A stretch of DNA of 64,000 nt from positions 1 through 64,000 of the forward strand of contig NZ_OAOD01000005.1 of the NCBI RefSeq assembly GCF_900205925.1. Direction: 5' to 3'. Both the position numbers and the translations under genes were made by a program. Shown piece after piece: positions 24,171-34,256 of this stretch; within the stretch, counting starts at the first letter, position 1, and every line of letters starts with the position of its first letter. The notes beneath the pieces were generated by a model. That model was not told the origin of the DNA and did not search any database. It saw only the letters and a list, made by a program, of their open reading frames with translations. The DNA is from Clostridium peptidivorans. GTDB lineage: Bacteria > Bacillota > Clostridia > Clostridiales > Clostridiaceae.

Positions 24171-24863
24171 TTATATAGCATCCATTTGATTAATTTTTTT
24201 TATTAGCCCCCTCACTGCCAAAACATCTAATACAATGAGAATGCCTAATAATACTAAACCTATTTTCCAACTACTATTCATAATCATATTTCCTACAGTG
24301 GCAGCTAAAGCAAATGATATAATAATTGTAGTAGGCATTGATTTTTTTATAAAGCCCGCTGTCATAGAAAGAATTCCTAGAGCACCAACAGTTAAAGCTG
24401 TTAATAAAATAGTTTGTAAAGAAGCTAAAAAGAAAAATGGAGTTAACGTGTCCCTAACAATTGGACATATGAATTCGGTTATACTAAAAACAACTAAACA
24501 AGCTCCGTTACTACACATAAGAGCTATCACTGTAAATAAGGTAACTAAACATACTTTAGCAAGAAAAATTTTGCTGCGACTTACAGGGTAGTAGAATAGT
24601 AGTACTAGTTTCTTTCCTACATAGTCTTCTATTACAAGTCTAGAGTACATAACAGAAGAAAGTACAGTGAAAATAATCATCCCCATGATACCTACAAATT
24701 TAAAGATATTGGAGTAATTTTGGAACAAAGGATCCTTTTCAACTCTAGAAATTACAGAAATAAGATAGGTAAATCCTAAAAGAACTATACAAGAAATGAT
24801 ACTTGTTAAGACATAAGTTTTAATTTTAAACTTATCCATTTCTAAAGATATAAGTTTAAGCAT
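24171..24863 (-). CDS. ABC-2 type transporter permease
   Basis: A 230-residue integral membrane protein with about six hydrophobic helices (17-38, 55-75, 98-125, 140-170, 175-190 and 200-220), of the NatB/BcrB-like ABC-2 permease group. Its start overlaps the ATPase gene by eight bases. With that ATPase it forms a two-component exporter, typically for peptides such as bacitracin-like or lantibiotic compounds or for ions. The substrate is unknown, and the TetR gene upstream suggests drug- or peptide-inducible expression. Confidence 0.88.
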   Translation of the reverse strand: MLKLISLEMDKFKIKTYVLTSIISCIVLLGFTYLISVISRVEKDPLFQNYSNIFKFVGIMGMIIFTVLSSVMYSRLVIEDYVGKKLVLLFYYPVSRSKIFLAKVCLVTLFTVIALMCSNGACLVVFSITEFICPIVRDTLTPFFFLASLQTILLTALTVGALGILSMTAGFIKKSMPTTIIISFALAATVGNMIMNSSWKIGLVLLGILIVLDVLAVRGLIKKINQMDAI

Positions 24864-25593
24864 ATTCTAATTCCTCCTTCATTTTTTGAAAAAAATATTC
24901 TTCAAGGCTGTCATTTGAAGTTTTGGATTTAATTTGTGCCATGCTAACTTCATCAATAATTCTGCCATTTGCAATGATACCTATAGTATCTGCAATTTGT
25001 TCTATATCAGTAAGAATATGACTAGATATAAGAATGGTCATACCTTTATTTTTTACAAGACTAAGAAACAAATCTCTCATTTCTCGAATTCCCATTGGGT
25101 CGAGTCCGTTTAGAGGCTCATCTAATATAAGAAGTTTTGGCTGATGAATAATTGCCCGTGCAATACCTAGTCGTTGTCTCATGCCTAGAGAAAAGGTTGA
25201 GACGGGCTTTGTATTCATAGAAGAAAGACCAACCATTTCTAGAGTTTTATCTATATCCACATTCTCCTTATTCATATATGCAAGGTGCACTCTTAGATTC
25301 TCAGCTGCAGATAAATGTTCATGAAAAATAGGTGTTTCTATAATACTACCAATGTTTCTTAAAACTTCATTACTGCGGGAAGTTATGTCTATCCCCATTA
25401 CTTTTGCTGTTCCTGATGTAGGTGTAAGTAAACTTGTCAACATCTTAAAAACAGTTGTTTTGCCAGCACCATTCATACCTAAAAAACCATAAATAGTACC
25501 TTGCTTTACATGCATAGAGCAGTCTTTAATCACTTCTACTTCATCAAAGACTTTTCCCAATCCATTGGTTTCTATAATCCATTTACTGTCCAT
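24856..25593 (-). CDS. ABC transporter ATP-binding protein
   Basis: A 245-residue ATPase with Walker A GMNGAGKTT, Q-loop in SIIETPIFHEHLSAAENL, signature FSLGMRQRLGIARA, Walker B LLILDEPLNGLDP and H-loop ISSHILTDIEQ. It belongs to the exporter class paired with ABC-2 permeases (BcrA/NatA-like). ATG at 25593 follows AGGAGG; the longer frame up to 25668 crosses the TetR operator and is not used. It is the first gene of the ATPase-permease-small-protein operon. Confidence 0.92.
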   Translation of the reverse strand: MDSKWIIETNGLGKVFDEVEVIKDCSMHVKQGTIYGFLGMNGAGKTTVFKMLTSLLTPTSGTAKVMGIDITSRSNEVLRNIGSIIETPIFHEHLSAAENLRVHLAYMNKENVDIDKTLEMVGLSSMNTKPVSTFSLGMRQRLGIARAIIHQPKLLILDEPLNGLDPMGIREMRDLFLSLVKNKGMTILISSHILTDIEQIADTIGIIANGRIIDEVSMAQIKSKTSNDSLEEYFFQKMKEELEYA

Positions 25594-25639
25594 ATATTTA
25601 TATCCTCCTATAAAATAAATTGCATATTTTCGCTCTTTC

Positions 25640-25660
25640 ATACAAACCGTCGGTATGTAT
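25640..25660. promoter_or_regulatory. TetR operator before the ABC operon
   Basis: ATACAAAC-N5-GTATGTAT, the same half-sites and 5-base spacer as the site before the TetR gene itself, with one arm carrying one change. It lies about 47 bases upstream of the ATPase start. Confidence 0.75.
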
Positions 25661-25707
25661 ACATTCAAAAATAAACTACCTTAATGTAGGCAGATTATTT
25701 TGTATTA

Positions 25708-26355
25708 TTACATATCTTTTTCATAGATATTCTCATAATATTGTACACATTGGGATGCAAATTCATCGTTGATCAAAGAAATTCCCATATAGTCTATTAA
25801 ATCCTTTAGAAAATCTAATTTATTTAAAAATTCTTCCTTGGAAGTTATAAATATAGCAGGATTTATCCAAAAATTAAAAAGTAGCATAATAACTTCAGAT
25901 GCAGCTTTCGGATTGGTAGCAGTTATTGATTTATCCTCTATACCCTCTTCAATTAATTTAGTTAGCATGGGAGCTGCATGTTGTATAGTATCTTCAAGAT
26001 GTTTAGCAATCATTCGATGATTTTTGGTAAGAGAAAGTGATAATTTATCATTAATCTGCTTATTTGCATCTGCAATATTGCATATAAGAATTTTTTGAAT
26101 TTTTTCAAGACCATTTAGAGTAAGGTCTTTATAAATTTCATTTAAATAAGTATTTTCTTCAAAACTCCTTTTACTAATTGCATCCATAATTTCTTCTTTA
26201 GATTTAAAATGATGATAGATCGCTCCCTTAGACATTCCTAAATCATTAACAATATCTTGAATGGTCGTTTTCTCATAGCCTTTTTCCATAAAGAGTTTTA
26301 AAGAAACATCTAATATTAGTTTTACTGTTTCTTCAGGATATTTATTACGTGCCAC
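25708..26355 (-). CDS. TetR-family transcriptional regulator
   Basis: A 215-residue repressor with an N-terminal helix-turn-helix (ILDVSLKLFMEKGYEKTTIQDIVNDLGMSKGAIYHHFKSKEEIM) and an all-helical ligand-binding C-terminus. The start is GTG at 26355, six bases after AGGAGG; the in-frame ATG at 26376 lies in the operator. An inverted repeat overlaps its promoter and a second copy stands before the ABC operon, showing autoregulation and control of the exporter. The inducing molecule is probably a substrate of the exporter. Confidence 0.92.
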   Translation of the reverse strand: MARNKYPEETVKLILDVSLKLFMEKGYEKTTIQDIVNDLGMSKGAIYHHFKSKEEIMDAISKRSFEENTYLNEIYKDLTLNGLEKIQKILICNIADANKQINDKLSLSLTKNHRMIAKHLEDTIQHAAPMLTKLIEEGIEDKSITATNPKAASEVIMLLFNFWINPAIFITSKEEFLNKLDFLKDLIDYMGISLINDEFASQCVQYYENIYEKDM

Positions 26356-26370
26356 AAAACCCCTCCTAAC

Positions 26371-26391
26371 ATACATACGGTTGGTATGTAT
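26371..26391. promoter_or_regulatory. TetR operator (autoregulatory)
   Basis: A perfect inverted repeat ATACATAC-GGTTG-GTATGTAT immediately upstream of the TetR gene. Confidence 0.82.
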
Positions 26392-26511
26392 TTAGTATAT
26401 CATATGTTTTAATCAATATCAATAACAGGAAAAAATCGTTTTTTACAGAACATCTAATCTTATAAGCTTTCCCTTATTTAATATAGCTGGTGAAGTTCAC
26501 CTCGCTGTTCA

Positions 26512-26583
26512 AAAAACACAACCGCCTGTAAGCAGCTGTTTAAGCCACCTACAGGCGGTCGTGGATATGTATGGTGGAGGCGA
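26512..26583. repeat. Resident ssrA-end repeat (putative att site 1)
   Basis: This is the end of the working ssrA gene plus its terminator; it is the direct-repeat partner of 23832-23903 (71 of 72 bases identical). Together they bracket the TetR-ABC module. Confidence 0.85.
26514..26559 (-). terminator. ssrA terminator
   Basis: ACCGCCTGTAGGTGGC pairs with the later GCTTACAGGCGGT, followed on the minus strand by TGTGTTTTTTG. Confidence 0.88.
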
Positions 26584-26925
26584 GGGGTGTCGAACCCCTG
26601 TCCGAAAGTAGTAACTCCTGAGCATCTCCGAGTGCAGATAGTGTTTTAAATTTCCCTAGATTTAACGCCCACTAACAGGCTTTAAACTTCGGTAGCTTCA
26701 TAAATTCCGTTCTCTACTCAAAGCTTTGTAGAGCTCGGTTCCCTACTAAATGACGCCCTAGTCCCAAGCCGTAGGCCTCCCGGGTAGGACGAGCTGCGCT
26801 AATTAGGCAGCTAACGCTAAATTATCGTTTGCGTTTATATTTTTCCTAGTTTTTTAACGCGGGTCCAGGACCCTCGACTCGCTTCTCAGGGGCAACTTAC
26901 CCCCGTCGAAACCATGTACGCCCCC
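26572..26925 (-). ncRNA. ssrA: Transfer-messenger RNA (tmRNA)
   Basis: A 354-base one-piece tmRNA. The 5' end GGGGGCGTACATGGTTTCGAC and the 3' end with GGGTTCGA-like T-arm and CCACCA form the alanine-tRNA-like domain. The tag reading frame (minus strand, 26832-26803) encodes ANDNLALAA followed by TAA, the usual hydrophobic degradation tag ending. SmpB lies just upstream in the same orientation. The 3' end is duplicated at two positions to the left (see repeats), so this gene appears to serve as an integration target. Confidence 0.97.
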
Positions 26926-27099
26926 ATGATTTAACTAATATTTTATTTTTCAAAGAACTTACTGACAACTTCTTTTAGTTATCAGTGACAATTTAGCTTT
27001 GAGTTATCTTACAGTTATTATAATACAACAATTTTTATTATTTATCAATAGTAATTATTAGATAAATTGATTAATTAAAGAAAACTTAAGCTTCTTTAT

Positions 27100-27570
27100 C
27101 TAATACTTTGATCTTTCCTTTAATTGACGTTCAATGTCTCTCTTTGCTGCCTTTTCAAGCATAGAATCTCTCTTATCATAGTTCTTCTTACCCTTAGCTA
27201 CAGCTAAGTTAACCTTAACTCTACCATTTTTTAAATACAATGATAATGGAATTAATGTATAGCCCTCTTGAGCAGTAAATTGCTGAAGTTTAAGTATTTC
27301 TTTTTTATGAAGTAAAAGCCTTCTATCTCTTAAAGGATCTCTATTAAATATATTTCCTTGCTCATAAGGACTTATATGCATATTACATATAAATATTTCA
27401 TTATTCCTTATTTCAGCATAACTATCCTTTAAATTAGCCTTTCCCCCTCTTATAGATTTAACTTCTGTTCCTACAAGCTCTATTCCAGCTTCATAAGCTT
27501 CTTCTATAAAATAATCATGCCTTGCTTTTCTATTTTCAGCTAATGTTTTATTTCCTGTCTTCTTTGCCAT
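27100..27570 (-). CDS. smpB: SsrA-binding protein
   Basis: A 156-residue partner of tmRNA in rescuing stalled ribosomes. Characteristic features are [29 protein letters not shown] (OB-fold start), [20 protein letters not shown], and [24 protein letters not shown], the basic C-terminal tail that folds as a helix in the mRNA channel. AGGTGATACCTA precedes the ATG. Its position immediately before ssrA and after rnr is the common Firmicute arrangement; RNase R also works with tmRNA to degrade non-stop mRNA. Confidence 0.97.
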   Translation of the reverse strand: MAKKTGNKTLAENRKARHDYFIEEAYEAGIELVGTEVKSIRGGKANLKDSYAEIRNNEIFICNMHISPYEQGNIFNRDPLRDRRLLLHKKEILKLQQFTAQEGYTLIPLSLYLKNGRVKVNLAVAKGKKNYDKRDSMLEKAAKRDIERQLKERSKY

Positions 27571-27631
27571 TAGGTATCACCTACTTCGTTTATGGTACTT
27601 CTTAAAACAATATTATATTACAAATTTTACT

Positions 27632-27656
27632 AAAAGTCAAGCTTCACTTGGCTTTT
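27632..27656 (-). terminator. Hairpin between rnr and smpB
   Basis: AAAAGTCAAG pairs with CTTGGCTTTT; on the minus strand it is followed by TAGTAAAATTTG, so the T-run is weak. It may partly separate rnr from smpB. Confidence 0.5.
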
Positions 27657-27873
27657 AATGTTGAACCAAATGTATGGAATTTTCATCTAGAAAAGCGTTC
27701 GCTTCGCAAAAAATCTCTAATATTTCTTCCTTTTAAAACACCTAACCCTTATAAACTCGCTGCCGCTCAGACAATAGAGGGTTCTTACGATGTTTCAAAC
27801 TCAGAAATAAAGAGATTTTGATGCTTGCTCAATACTTTCTACGATGCAAATTTCATACATTTCAACATTAAAA
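27653..27873. mobile_element. 221-base fold-back (MITE-like) element
   Basis: The two halves of this gap are roughly complementary along their whole length. The ends are a perfect 13-base inverted repeat, TTTTAATGTTGAA / TTCAACATTAAAA. Further in, AATGTATG.AATTT.CATC..GAAA, AAAATCTCT..ATTTCT and AACCCT pair with the right half. The apex is at about 27760. TA dinucleotides at 27656-27657 and 27869-27870 could be target-site duplication of a mariner/IS630-type MITE. No coding frame is present. Confidence 0.6.
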
Positions 27874-27887
27874 ATTTCAACAATTTA

Positions 27888-30137
27888 TTATTCATTTTCC
27901 TCAGTGTACTCTGTTATTGGAAGTACTACTTCTGTAAGAGTATCTTCTTTTAATTGCTCATGCTGACTATCACTATTATTTTCTGTAACATTGCCATCTA
28001 AATTTTCATCATTTTCATCTGACTCTTGATCTAATAATTCAAAGAAAATTTCATGTACATCTATATCAACTTTATCAACTTTAATTCTTACTGCATCTCC
28101 AAGTTTATACTTCTTCTTAGTTCTTTCTCCTATAAGACAGAGATGTTTTTCGTCATATATATAGTAATCATCATTTAGTGTACTTATATGAACAAGTCCT
28201 TCTATGGTATTAGGAAGTTCTATAAACATACCAAATGCTGTAACAGAAGAAATTATTCCTTCATAAACCTCTCCTATTCTTTCACTCATATATTCTGCTT
28301 TCTTTAGATCATCTACTTCTCTTTCAGCTTCATCTGCAAGCCTTTCCATTTCTGAAGATTGTATTGATGCCACAGATACTTCATCGGTAAGCTTATTTAT
28401 TCTCTTATCATTAATCTTTCCATTTATATATTCTTTAATTATTCTGTGTATTATAAGGTCTGGATATCTCCTTATAGGCGATGTAAAATGGCAATAATAT
28501 CTTGCTGCAAGTCCAAAGTGGCCCACAGATTCTGGTGCATATCTAGCTTTCTTCAAAGAGCGAAGCAGCAATGTATTTATTACGGTTTCTTCTCTTGTAC
28601 CTTTGGCTTTTTCTACTATTCCTTGAAGAGATTTAGGATGAATTTCCTGTGTCATCTTTACTACATAACCTAAATTGTGAGCAAACTCATTAAAGTGTGT
28701 TAATTTTTCTATGTCTGGATCTTCATGAATTCTATATACAAATGGGACATTTGCCCAGAACATATACTCTGCAATAGTTTCATTACATACGAGCATAAAT
28801 TCTTCTATAACTCTATTTGCTATAGCTCTTTCATAAGGTTCGATTTTTATAGGCTTGCCATTTTGATCCAAGATTATTTTACATTCTTCAAAATCAAAGT
28901 CTATAGCCCCTCTATCAATTCTCTTTTTATAAAGTATTTTACAAAGCTCTTCCATAGTCTTAAATTCTTCTAATAAATAATCATATCTTTTCATGAGTTC
29001 TTCATCTTTATCTCTAAGTATCTTAGTAACATCTGTATAAGTCATTCTTTCACTGGTTTTTATTACACTTTCAAAAACTTCATGATCTACAACCTTACCA
29101 TTTCTGTCTATCTCCATCATACAAGTCAATGTAAGCCTATCAACCTTTGGATTTAAACTGCACATTCCATTTGAAAGCTTTTTAGGGAGCATAGGTATAA
29201 CTCTATCTATTAGATATACAGAGGTTCCTCTTTTTAAAGCTTCCTTATCCAACGGATTTTTTTCCTTTACATAGTGTGATACATCTGCAATATGAACTCC
29301 AAGCTTATAGTTTCCATTAGATAATTTTTCAATAGATATAGCATCATCTAAATCTTTAGCATCTTCGCCGTCTATAGTAACAATTTTTAAATTTCTTAAA
29401 TCAATACGTCTTTCATACTCTTCTTCTGGAATTTCTTCTGGAATTTTATCTACATAACTTTGAACCTTAGGAGGAAACTCCTCTGGAAGCCTATATTTTT
29501 TTATTATAGTTAAAATATCTATTCCACGGTCTCCCTTTTTACCTAATATCTCTACAACTTTGCCCTCAGGACTTCTTCTAGTATCTGGCCATTTTAGTAT
29601 TTCTACTATAACTATATCTCCAGTCTTTGCTCCTTTAGCCTTTTCCTTTGGCACATAAATGTCTTGGTACATTCTTTTTTCATCTGGTACAACAAATCCA
29701 AAATTTTTACTTTCTTCAAATATACCTATAACATTTTTATTTGCTCTTTCTATTATTCTTATTATTTCCCCTTCACATTTCTTGCCTCCATCTTCTTCTT
29801 TTAATACTTTTACCATTACTTTATCACCATGCATGGCTCCATTCATATTAGATGAAGGTATAAATACATCTGGTCTATCGATTTCAGGTATTAAAAAACC
29901 AAATCCCTTTTGATGTCCTTGAAGCTTTCCAACTATTAACCCCATTCTTTCCGGAACTCCATAATGTTCTGTTCTTGTTTTAACTATGAAACCGTCCTTT
30001 TCCATGTAATCTAATGTCTTTAGGAACTCCTCATAGTCACTTTTCTTTATATCAAAAATTCTGGATAGTTCTCTAGCGTCCATAGGCTTATATGCCTGTT
30101 CTTTCATAAACTCAACTATAGTTTCTTGTAAGTTCAT
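27888..30137 (-). CDS. rnr: Ribonuclease R
   Basis: A 749-residue 3'-5' exoribonuclease of the RNB family. An N-terminal winged-helix segment (residues 1-60) is followed by two cold-shock OB folds, the RNB catalytic domain with TIDGEDAKDLDDAISIEKL (metal-binding aspartates) and ARYYCHFTSPIRRYPDLIIHR, and a C-terminal S1 domain (GEVYEGIISSVTAFGMFIELPNTIEGLVHIS). A Glu/Asn/Asp-rich C-terminal tail follows. It degrades structured RNA, including non-stop mRNA together with tmRNA-SmpB encoded nearby. AAGGAGG precedes the start. Confidence 0.96.
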   Translation of the reverse strand: MNLQETIVEFMKEQAYKPMDARELSRIFDIKKSDYEEFLKTLDYMEKDGFIVKTRTEHYGVPERMGLIVGKLQGHQKGFGFLIPEIDRPDVFIPSSNMNGAMHGDKVMVKVLKEEDGGKKCEGEIIRIIERANKNVIGIFEESKNFGFVVPDEKRMYQDIYVPKEKAKGAKTGDIVIVEILKWPDTRRSPEGKVVEILGKKGDRGIDILTIIKKYRLPEEFPPKVQSYVDKIPEEIPEEEYERRIDLRNLKIVTIDGEDAKDLDDAISIEKLSNGNYKLGVHIADVSHYVKEKNPLDKEALKRGTSVYLIDRVIPMLPKKLSNGMCSLNPKVDRLTLTCMMEIDRNGKVVDHEVFESVIKTSERMTYTDVTKILRDKDEELMKRYDYLLEEFKTMEELCKILYKKRIDRGAIDFDFEECKIILDQNGKPIKIEPYERAIANRVIEEFMLVCNETIAEYMFWANVPFVYRIHEDPDIEKLTHFNEFAHNLGYVVKMTQEIHPKSLQGIVEKAKGTREETVINTLLLRSLKKARYAPESVGHFGLAARYYCHFTSPIRRYPDLIIHRIIKEYINGKINDKRINKLTDEVSVASIQSSEMERLADEAEREVDDLKKAEYMSERIGEVYEGIISSVTAFGMFIELPNTIEGLVHISTLNDDYYIYDEKHLCLIGERTKKKYKLGDAVRIKVDKVDIDVHEIFFELLDQESDENDENLDGNVTENNSDSQHEQLKEDTLTEVVLPITEYTEENE

Positions 30138-30330
30138 CTATTTCCCTCCTTAATTATATATCTATGGAAAATACACCTATATGTATATTCTTACTAGTAA
30201 CCATTAAAGTTATTCTATATTTACTAAAGTATTCTTAAAACTTCTAAATACTATTAGATTTACATTCATGCTATAGGAAATTTATCCATATGTCAACTTA
30301 ATTAATCTTTATACTTTATAGATTTTATAC

Positions 30331-30362
30331 AAAAAGAGATCTAGCCTTAAGCCAAATCTCTT
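30331..30362 (-). terminator. Terminator of hppA
   Basis: AAGAGATTTGGC / GCTAGATCTCTT around a TTAA loop, followed on the minus strand by TTTTTG. Confidence 0.78.
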
Positions 30363-30397
30363 AAATTACTCATATGAATTTATCTAAATTATTTTTA

Positions 30398-32419
30398 TTA
30401 TTTGAATATTTCGAGTAGTATGCCACCATATTTTAGAATTACCGGTGCAAATACAAGTGAAACTATTGTCATAAGCTTTATTAATATATTCATAGAAGGC
30501 CCTGAAGTATCCTTAAATGGGTCCCCAACGGTATCACCTACCACTGCTGCCTTATGAGCAAAACTTCCTTTTCCGCCATGTTCTCCACTTTCAATATACT
30601 TTTTAGCATTATCCCATGCTCCACCAGAGTTTGCCATAAGTATTGCAACTAGCACTCCTGTAGCTACTGCTCCACCTATAAACCCACCTAGGGCTTCTTT
30701 TCCAAGAAGTAATCCCATAGCTAAAGGAATTACTATTGCAAGCACTCCTGGAAGAATCATTTCTCTTATAGCTGCTGCTGTAGATATATCTACACATTTC
30801 TTATAATCTGGTTTTGCTTTTTCTTCCATGATTCCAGGTATAGTTTTAAATTGTCTTCTTACTTCTTCTATCATTTCATTAGCCGCTTTACCTACAGATT
30901 CCATAGTAAGTGCTCCAAATAAGAATGGAAGCATTGCTCCTACTAACATTCCAACTAAAGTAATTGGATTTAATAAATCTATAGTTGTTATTTGTACTGC
31001 TTGTGCATAAGCAGCAAACAATGCTAACGCAGTTAATGCTGCTGAACCTATTGCAAATCCCTTACCTATAGCTGCTGTTGTATTCCCTACTGAATCAAGC
31101 TTATCTGTTATTTGCCTAACTTCATGTGGAAGATGAGACATTTCTGCAATACCACCTGCATTGTCTGCTATTGGTCCATAAGCATCTACCGCTACAGTAA
31201 TACCAGTTATAGATAACATACCAACTGCAGATAGTGCTATGCCATATAGCCCCATATTCACATTAGTTGCTCCATCCATTATAAAAAATGATGCAAGTAC
31301 TCCAATACCTATCAAAACTATAGGCCACATAGTTGAGTGCATTCCTACAGCAAGTCCTGATATTATAGTTGTAGCTGGTCCTGTTTCAGATTGACGGGCA
31401 ATTTTCTTAACATAGTTGTAATCTCCAGAAGTATATATCTCCGTAATCTTTCCTATAAGCATCCCTACTACAAGTCCTGCAGTTATTGCAGTAAATGCTT
31501 TTAAGTTGCCAAAAATCAAATTACTTAGCACTGCTGCTACAACTATTACTATAATACCACTAATATAAGTCCCGCTATTTAACGCCTTTTGAGGATTAGC
31601 TGCCTTACTTTGTCTTGCAACCAATATTCCCACTATAGCTGCTATAATACCTACTGCAGATAATAAAAGTGCATATACCACGCCTTCATTATTCTTAAAT
31701 ACTACTGCACCTAAAGTAAGAGCAGATATTATTGACCCTACATAGGACTCAAAAAGATCTGCACCCATTCCCGCAACATCACCTACATTATCTCCCACAT
31801 TATCAGCTATTACCGCAGGATTTCTTGGGTCATCTTCCGGAATACCTTCTTCTACTTTTCCTACCAAGTCAGCCCCTACATCTGCTGCCTTTGTATATAT
31901 TCCTCCACCCACACGTGCAAATAAAGCTATTGAGCTTGCACCAAGTCCAAATCCTGTTATAACATTCATATCTCCTGCAAATATGATATATAACAATCCA
32001 ATTCCTATAAGTCCTAGTCCTACTACAGACATACCCATAACAGATCCACCTGAAAAGGCTATGTTTAGAGCTTTATTTTGACTATGCCTTGCTGCTTCTG
32101 CAGTTCTAACATTTGCCTTAGTAGCAACGTTCATCCCAAAATATCCTGCAAGAATTGAAAAAAAAGCTCCAATTATAAAACATACAGCTGTTTGCCAATG
32201 TACAAATAAGGCTAACGCTGCTGCAACTATAATTATAAATATTGTAAGATACCTATACTCTGTTCTTAGAAAAGCCATAGCACCTTCATGAATATAACCT
32301 GAAATCTCCTGCATTCTTTCATTGCCATCACTTTCCTTTGAAATAAAACTACTTAAAAAGAAAGCAAATATAAGAGCTATAACTCCAGCTCCCACGGTAT
32401 AAATTAAGTAATTATCCAT
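30398..32419 (-). CDS. hppA: Membrane-bound ion-translocating pyrophosphatase (K+-stimulated)
   Basis: A 673-residue polytopic enzyme with about 16 helices that couples pyrophosphate hydrolysis to Na+ and/or H+ export. Catalytic aspartate-rich motifs are [47 protein letters not shown] and, near the C-terminus, [24 protein letters not shown]. The motif [20 protein letters not shown] has Ala where K+-independent enzymes have Lys, so it should be the K+-dependent class, which in anaerobic Firmicutes is usually a Na+ pump. It lies next to glycolytic genes, where pyrophosphate recycling saves energy. Confidence 0.95.
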   Translation of the reverse strand: MDNYLIYTVGAGVIALIFAFFLSSFISKESDGNERMQEISGYIHEGAMAFLRTEYRYLTIFIIIVAAALALFVHWQTAVCFIIGAFFSILAGYFGMNVATKANVRTAEAARHSQNKALNIAFSGGSVMGMSVVGLGLIGIGLLYIIFAGDMNVITGFGLGASSIALFARVGGGIYTKAADVGADLVGKVEEGIPEDDPRNPAVIADNVGDNVGDVAGMGADLFESYVGSIISALTLGAVVFKNNEGVVYALLLSAVGIIAAIVGILVARQSKAANPQKALNSGTYISGIIVIVVAAVLSNLIFGNLKAFTAITAGLVVGMLIGKITEIYTSGDYNYVKKIARQSETGPATTIISGLAVGMHSTMWPIVLIGIGVLASFFIMDGATNVNMGLYGIALSAVGMLSITGITVAVDAYGPIADNAGGIAEMSHLPHEVRQITDKLDSVGNTTAAIGKGFAIGSAALTALALFAAYAQAVQITTIDLLNPITLVGMLVGAMLPFLFGALTMESVGKAANEMIEEVRRQFKTIPGIMEEKAKPDYKKCVDISTAAAIREMILPGVLAIVIPLAMGLLLGKEALGGFIGGAVATGVLVAILMANSGGAWDNAKKYIESGEHGGKGSFAHKAAVVGDTVGDPFKDTSGPSMNILIKLMTIVSLVFAPVILKYGGILLEIFK

Positions 32420-32452
32420 ATTATCATATCCCCCTGACTTTTGTAAATAATT

Positions 32453-32680
32453 TTACTTAATTATGTTTAAAGATACAGTTATTACAGCAAATAATATAGC
32501 GCATATTATTGTAAGCTTTGACATAGTTGATTCAAATGTTTTTGTTTTATTTTTAGCGTAAAAAGTGTCTGATGATCCTGTAAGCAAGCTAAATCCTTGA
32601 GTTTTAGCTGGCTGTGCAAGTACAGATATTATTAGTGCTATTGACACTATAACCTGTAAGATTATCAATGCATTTTTCAT
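32453..32680 (-). CDS. secG: Preprotein translocase subunit SecG
   Basis: A 75-residue membrane protein with two helices (about 4-22 and 55-73) joined by a loop with QPAKTQGFSLLTGSSDTFYAKNK, the usual SecG pattern. It stimulates SecYEG-dependent export. It follows eno in the same direction and precedes hppA, as in many clostridia. GGAGGTGG lies before the ATG. Confidence 0.93.
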   Translation of the reverse strand: MKNALIILQVIVSIALIISVLAQPAKTQGFSLLTGSSDTFYAKNKTKTFESTMSKLTIICAILFAVITVSLNIIK

Positions 32681-32871
32681 TCTTCCACCTCCATTTTTTT
32701 GTTAAGTTTTAATATTTTTCCCCAGTTTTTTTATATATCTTTTATTAATTGTAGCATAACTTCACTCTTTCAACAACTTGCTATAATTTGTAAATATGCT
32801 GAAATACAAAGCCATTCGCGATTATATCCATTTAATCCCATTTTAAACGCATATACATAAACTTTATATAA

Positions 32872-32901
32872 ATAAGAGATTCAAGTTTCCCTGAACCTCC
32901 C
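32872..32901 (-). terminator. Terminator after eno
   Basis: GGGAGGTTCA / TGAATCTC with a G-A-rich loop, followed on the minus strand by TTATTTATA; an imperfect T-run. Confidence 0.6.
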
Positions 32902-32923
32902 ATTTGTCATACTTTTTTATTTA

Positions 32924-34231
<1,308 letters not shown>

Positions 34232-34256
34232 CTAAATTATTAATTATTATCATATT

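Noticed and set aside
19604-26583. Integrase, relaxase or phage genes within the ssrA-linked region
   Set aside because: All open frames were read on both strands; none shows tyrosine or serine recombinase motifs, so mobility is inferred only from repeats.
31732-31962. Plus-strand frames over hppA and other core genes
   Set aside because: They are shadows of well-supported minus-strand genes and show biased, repetitive composition.
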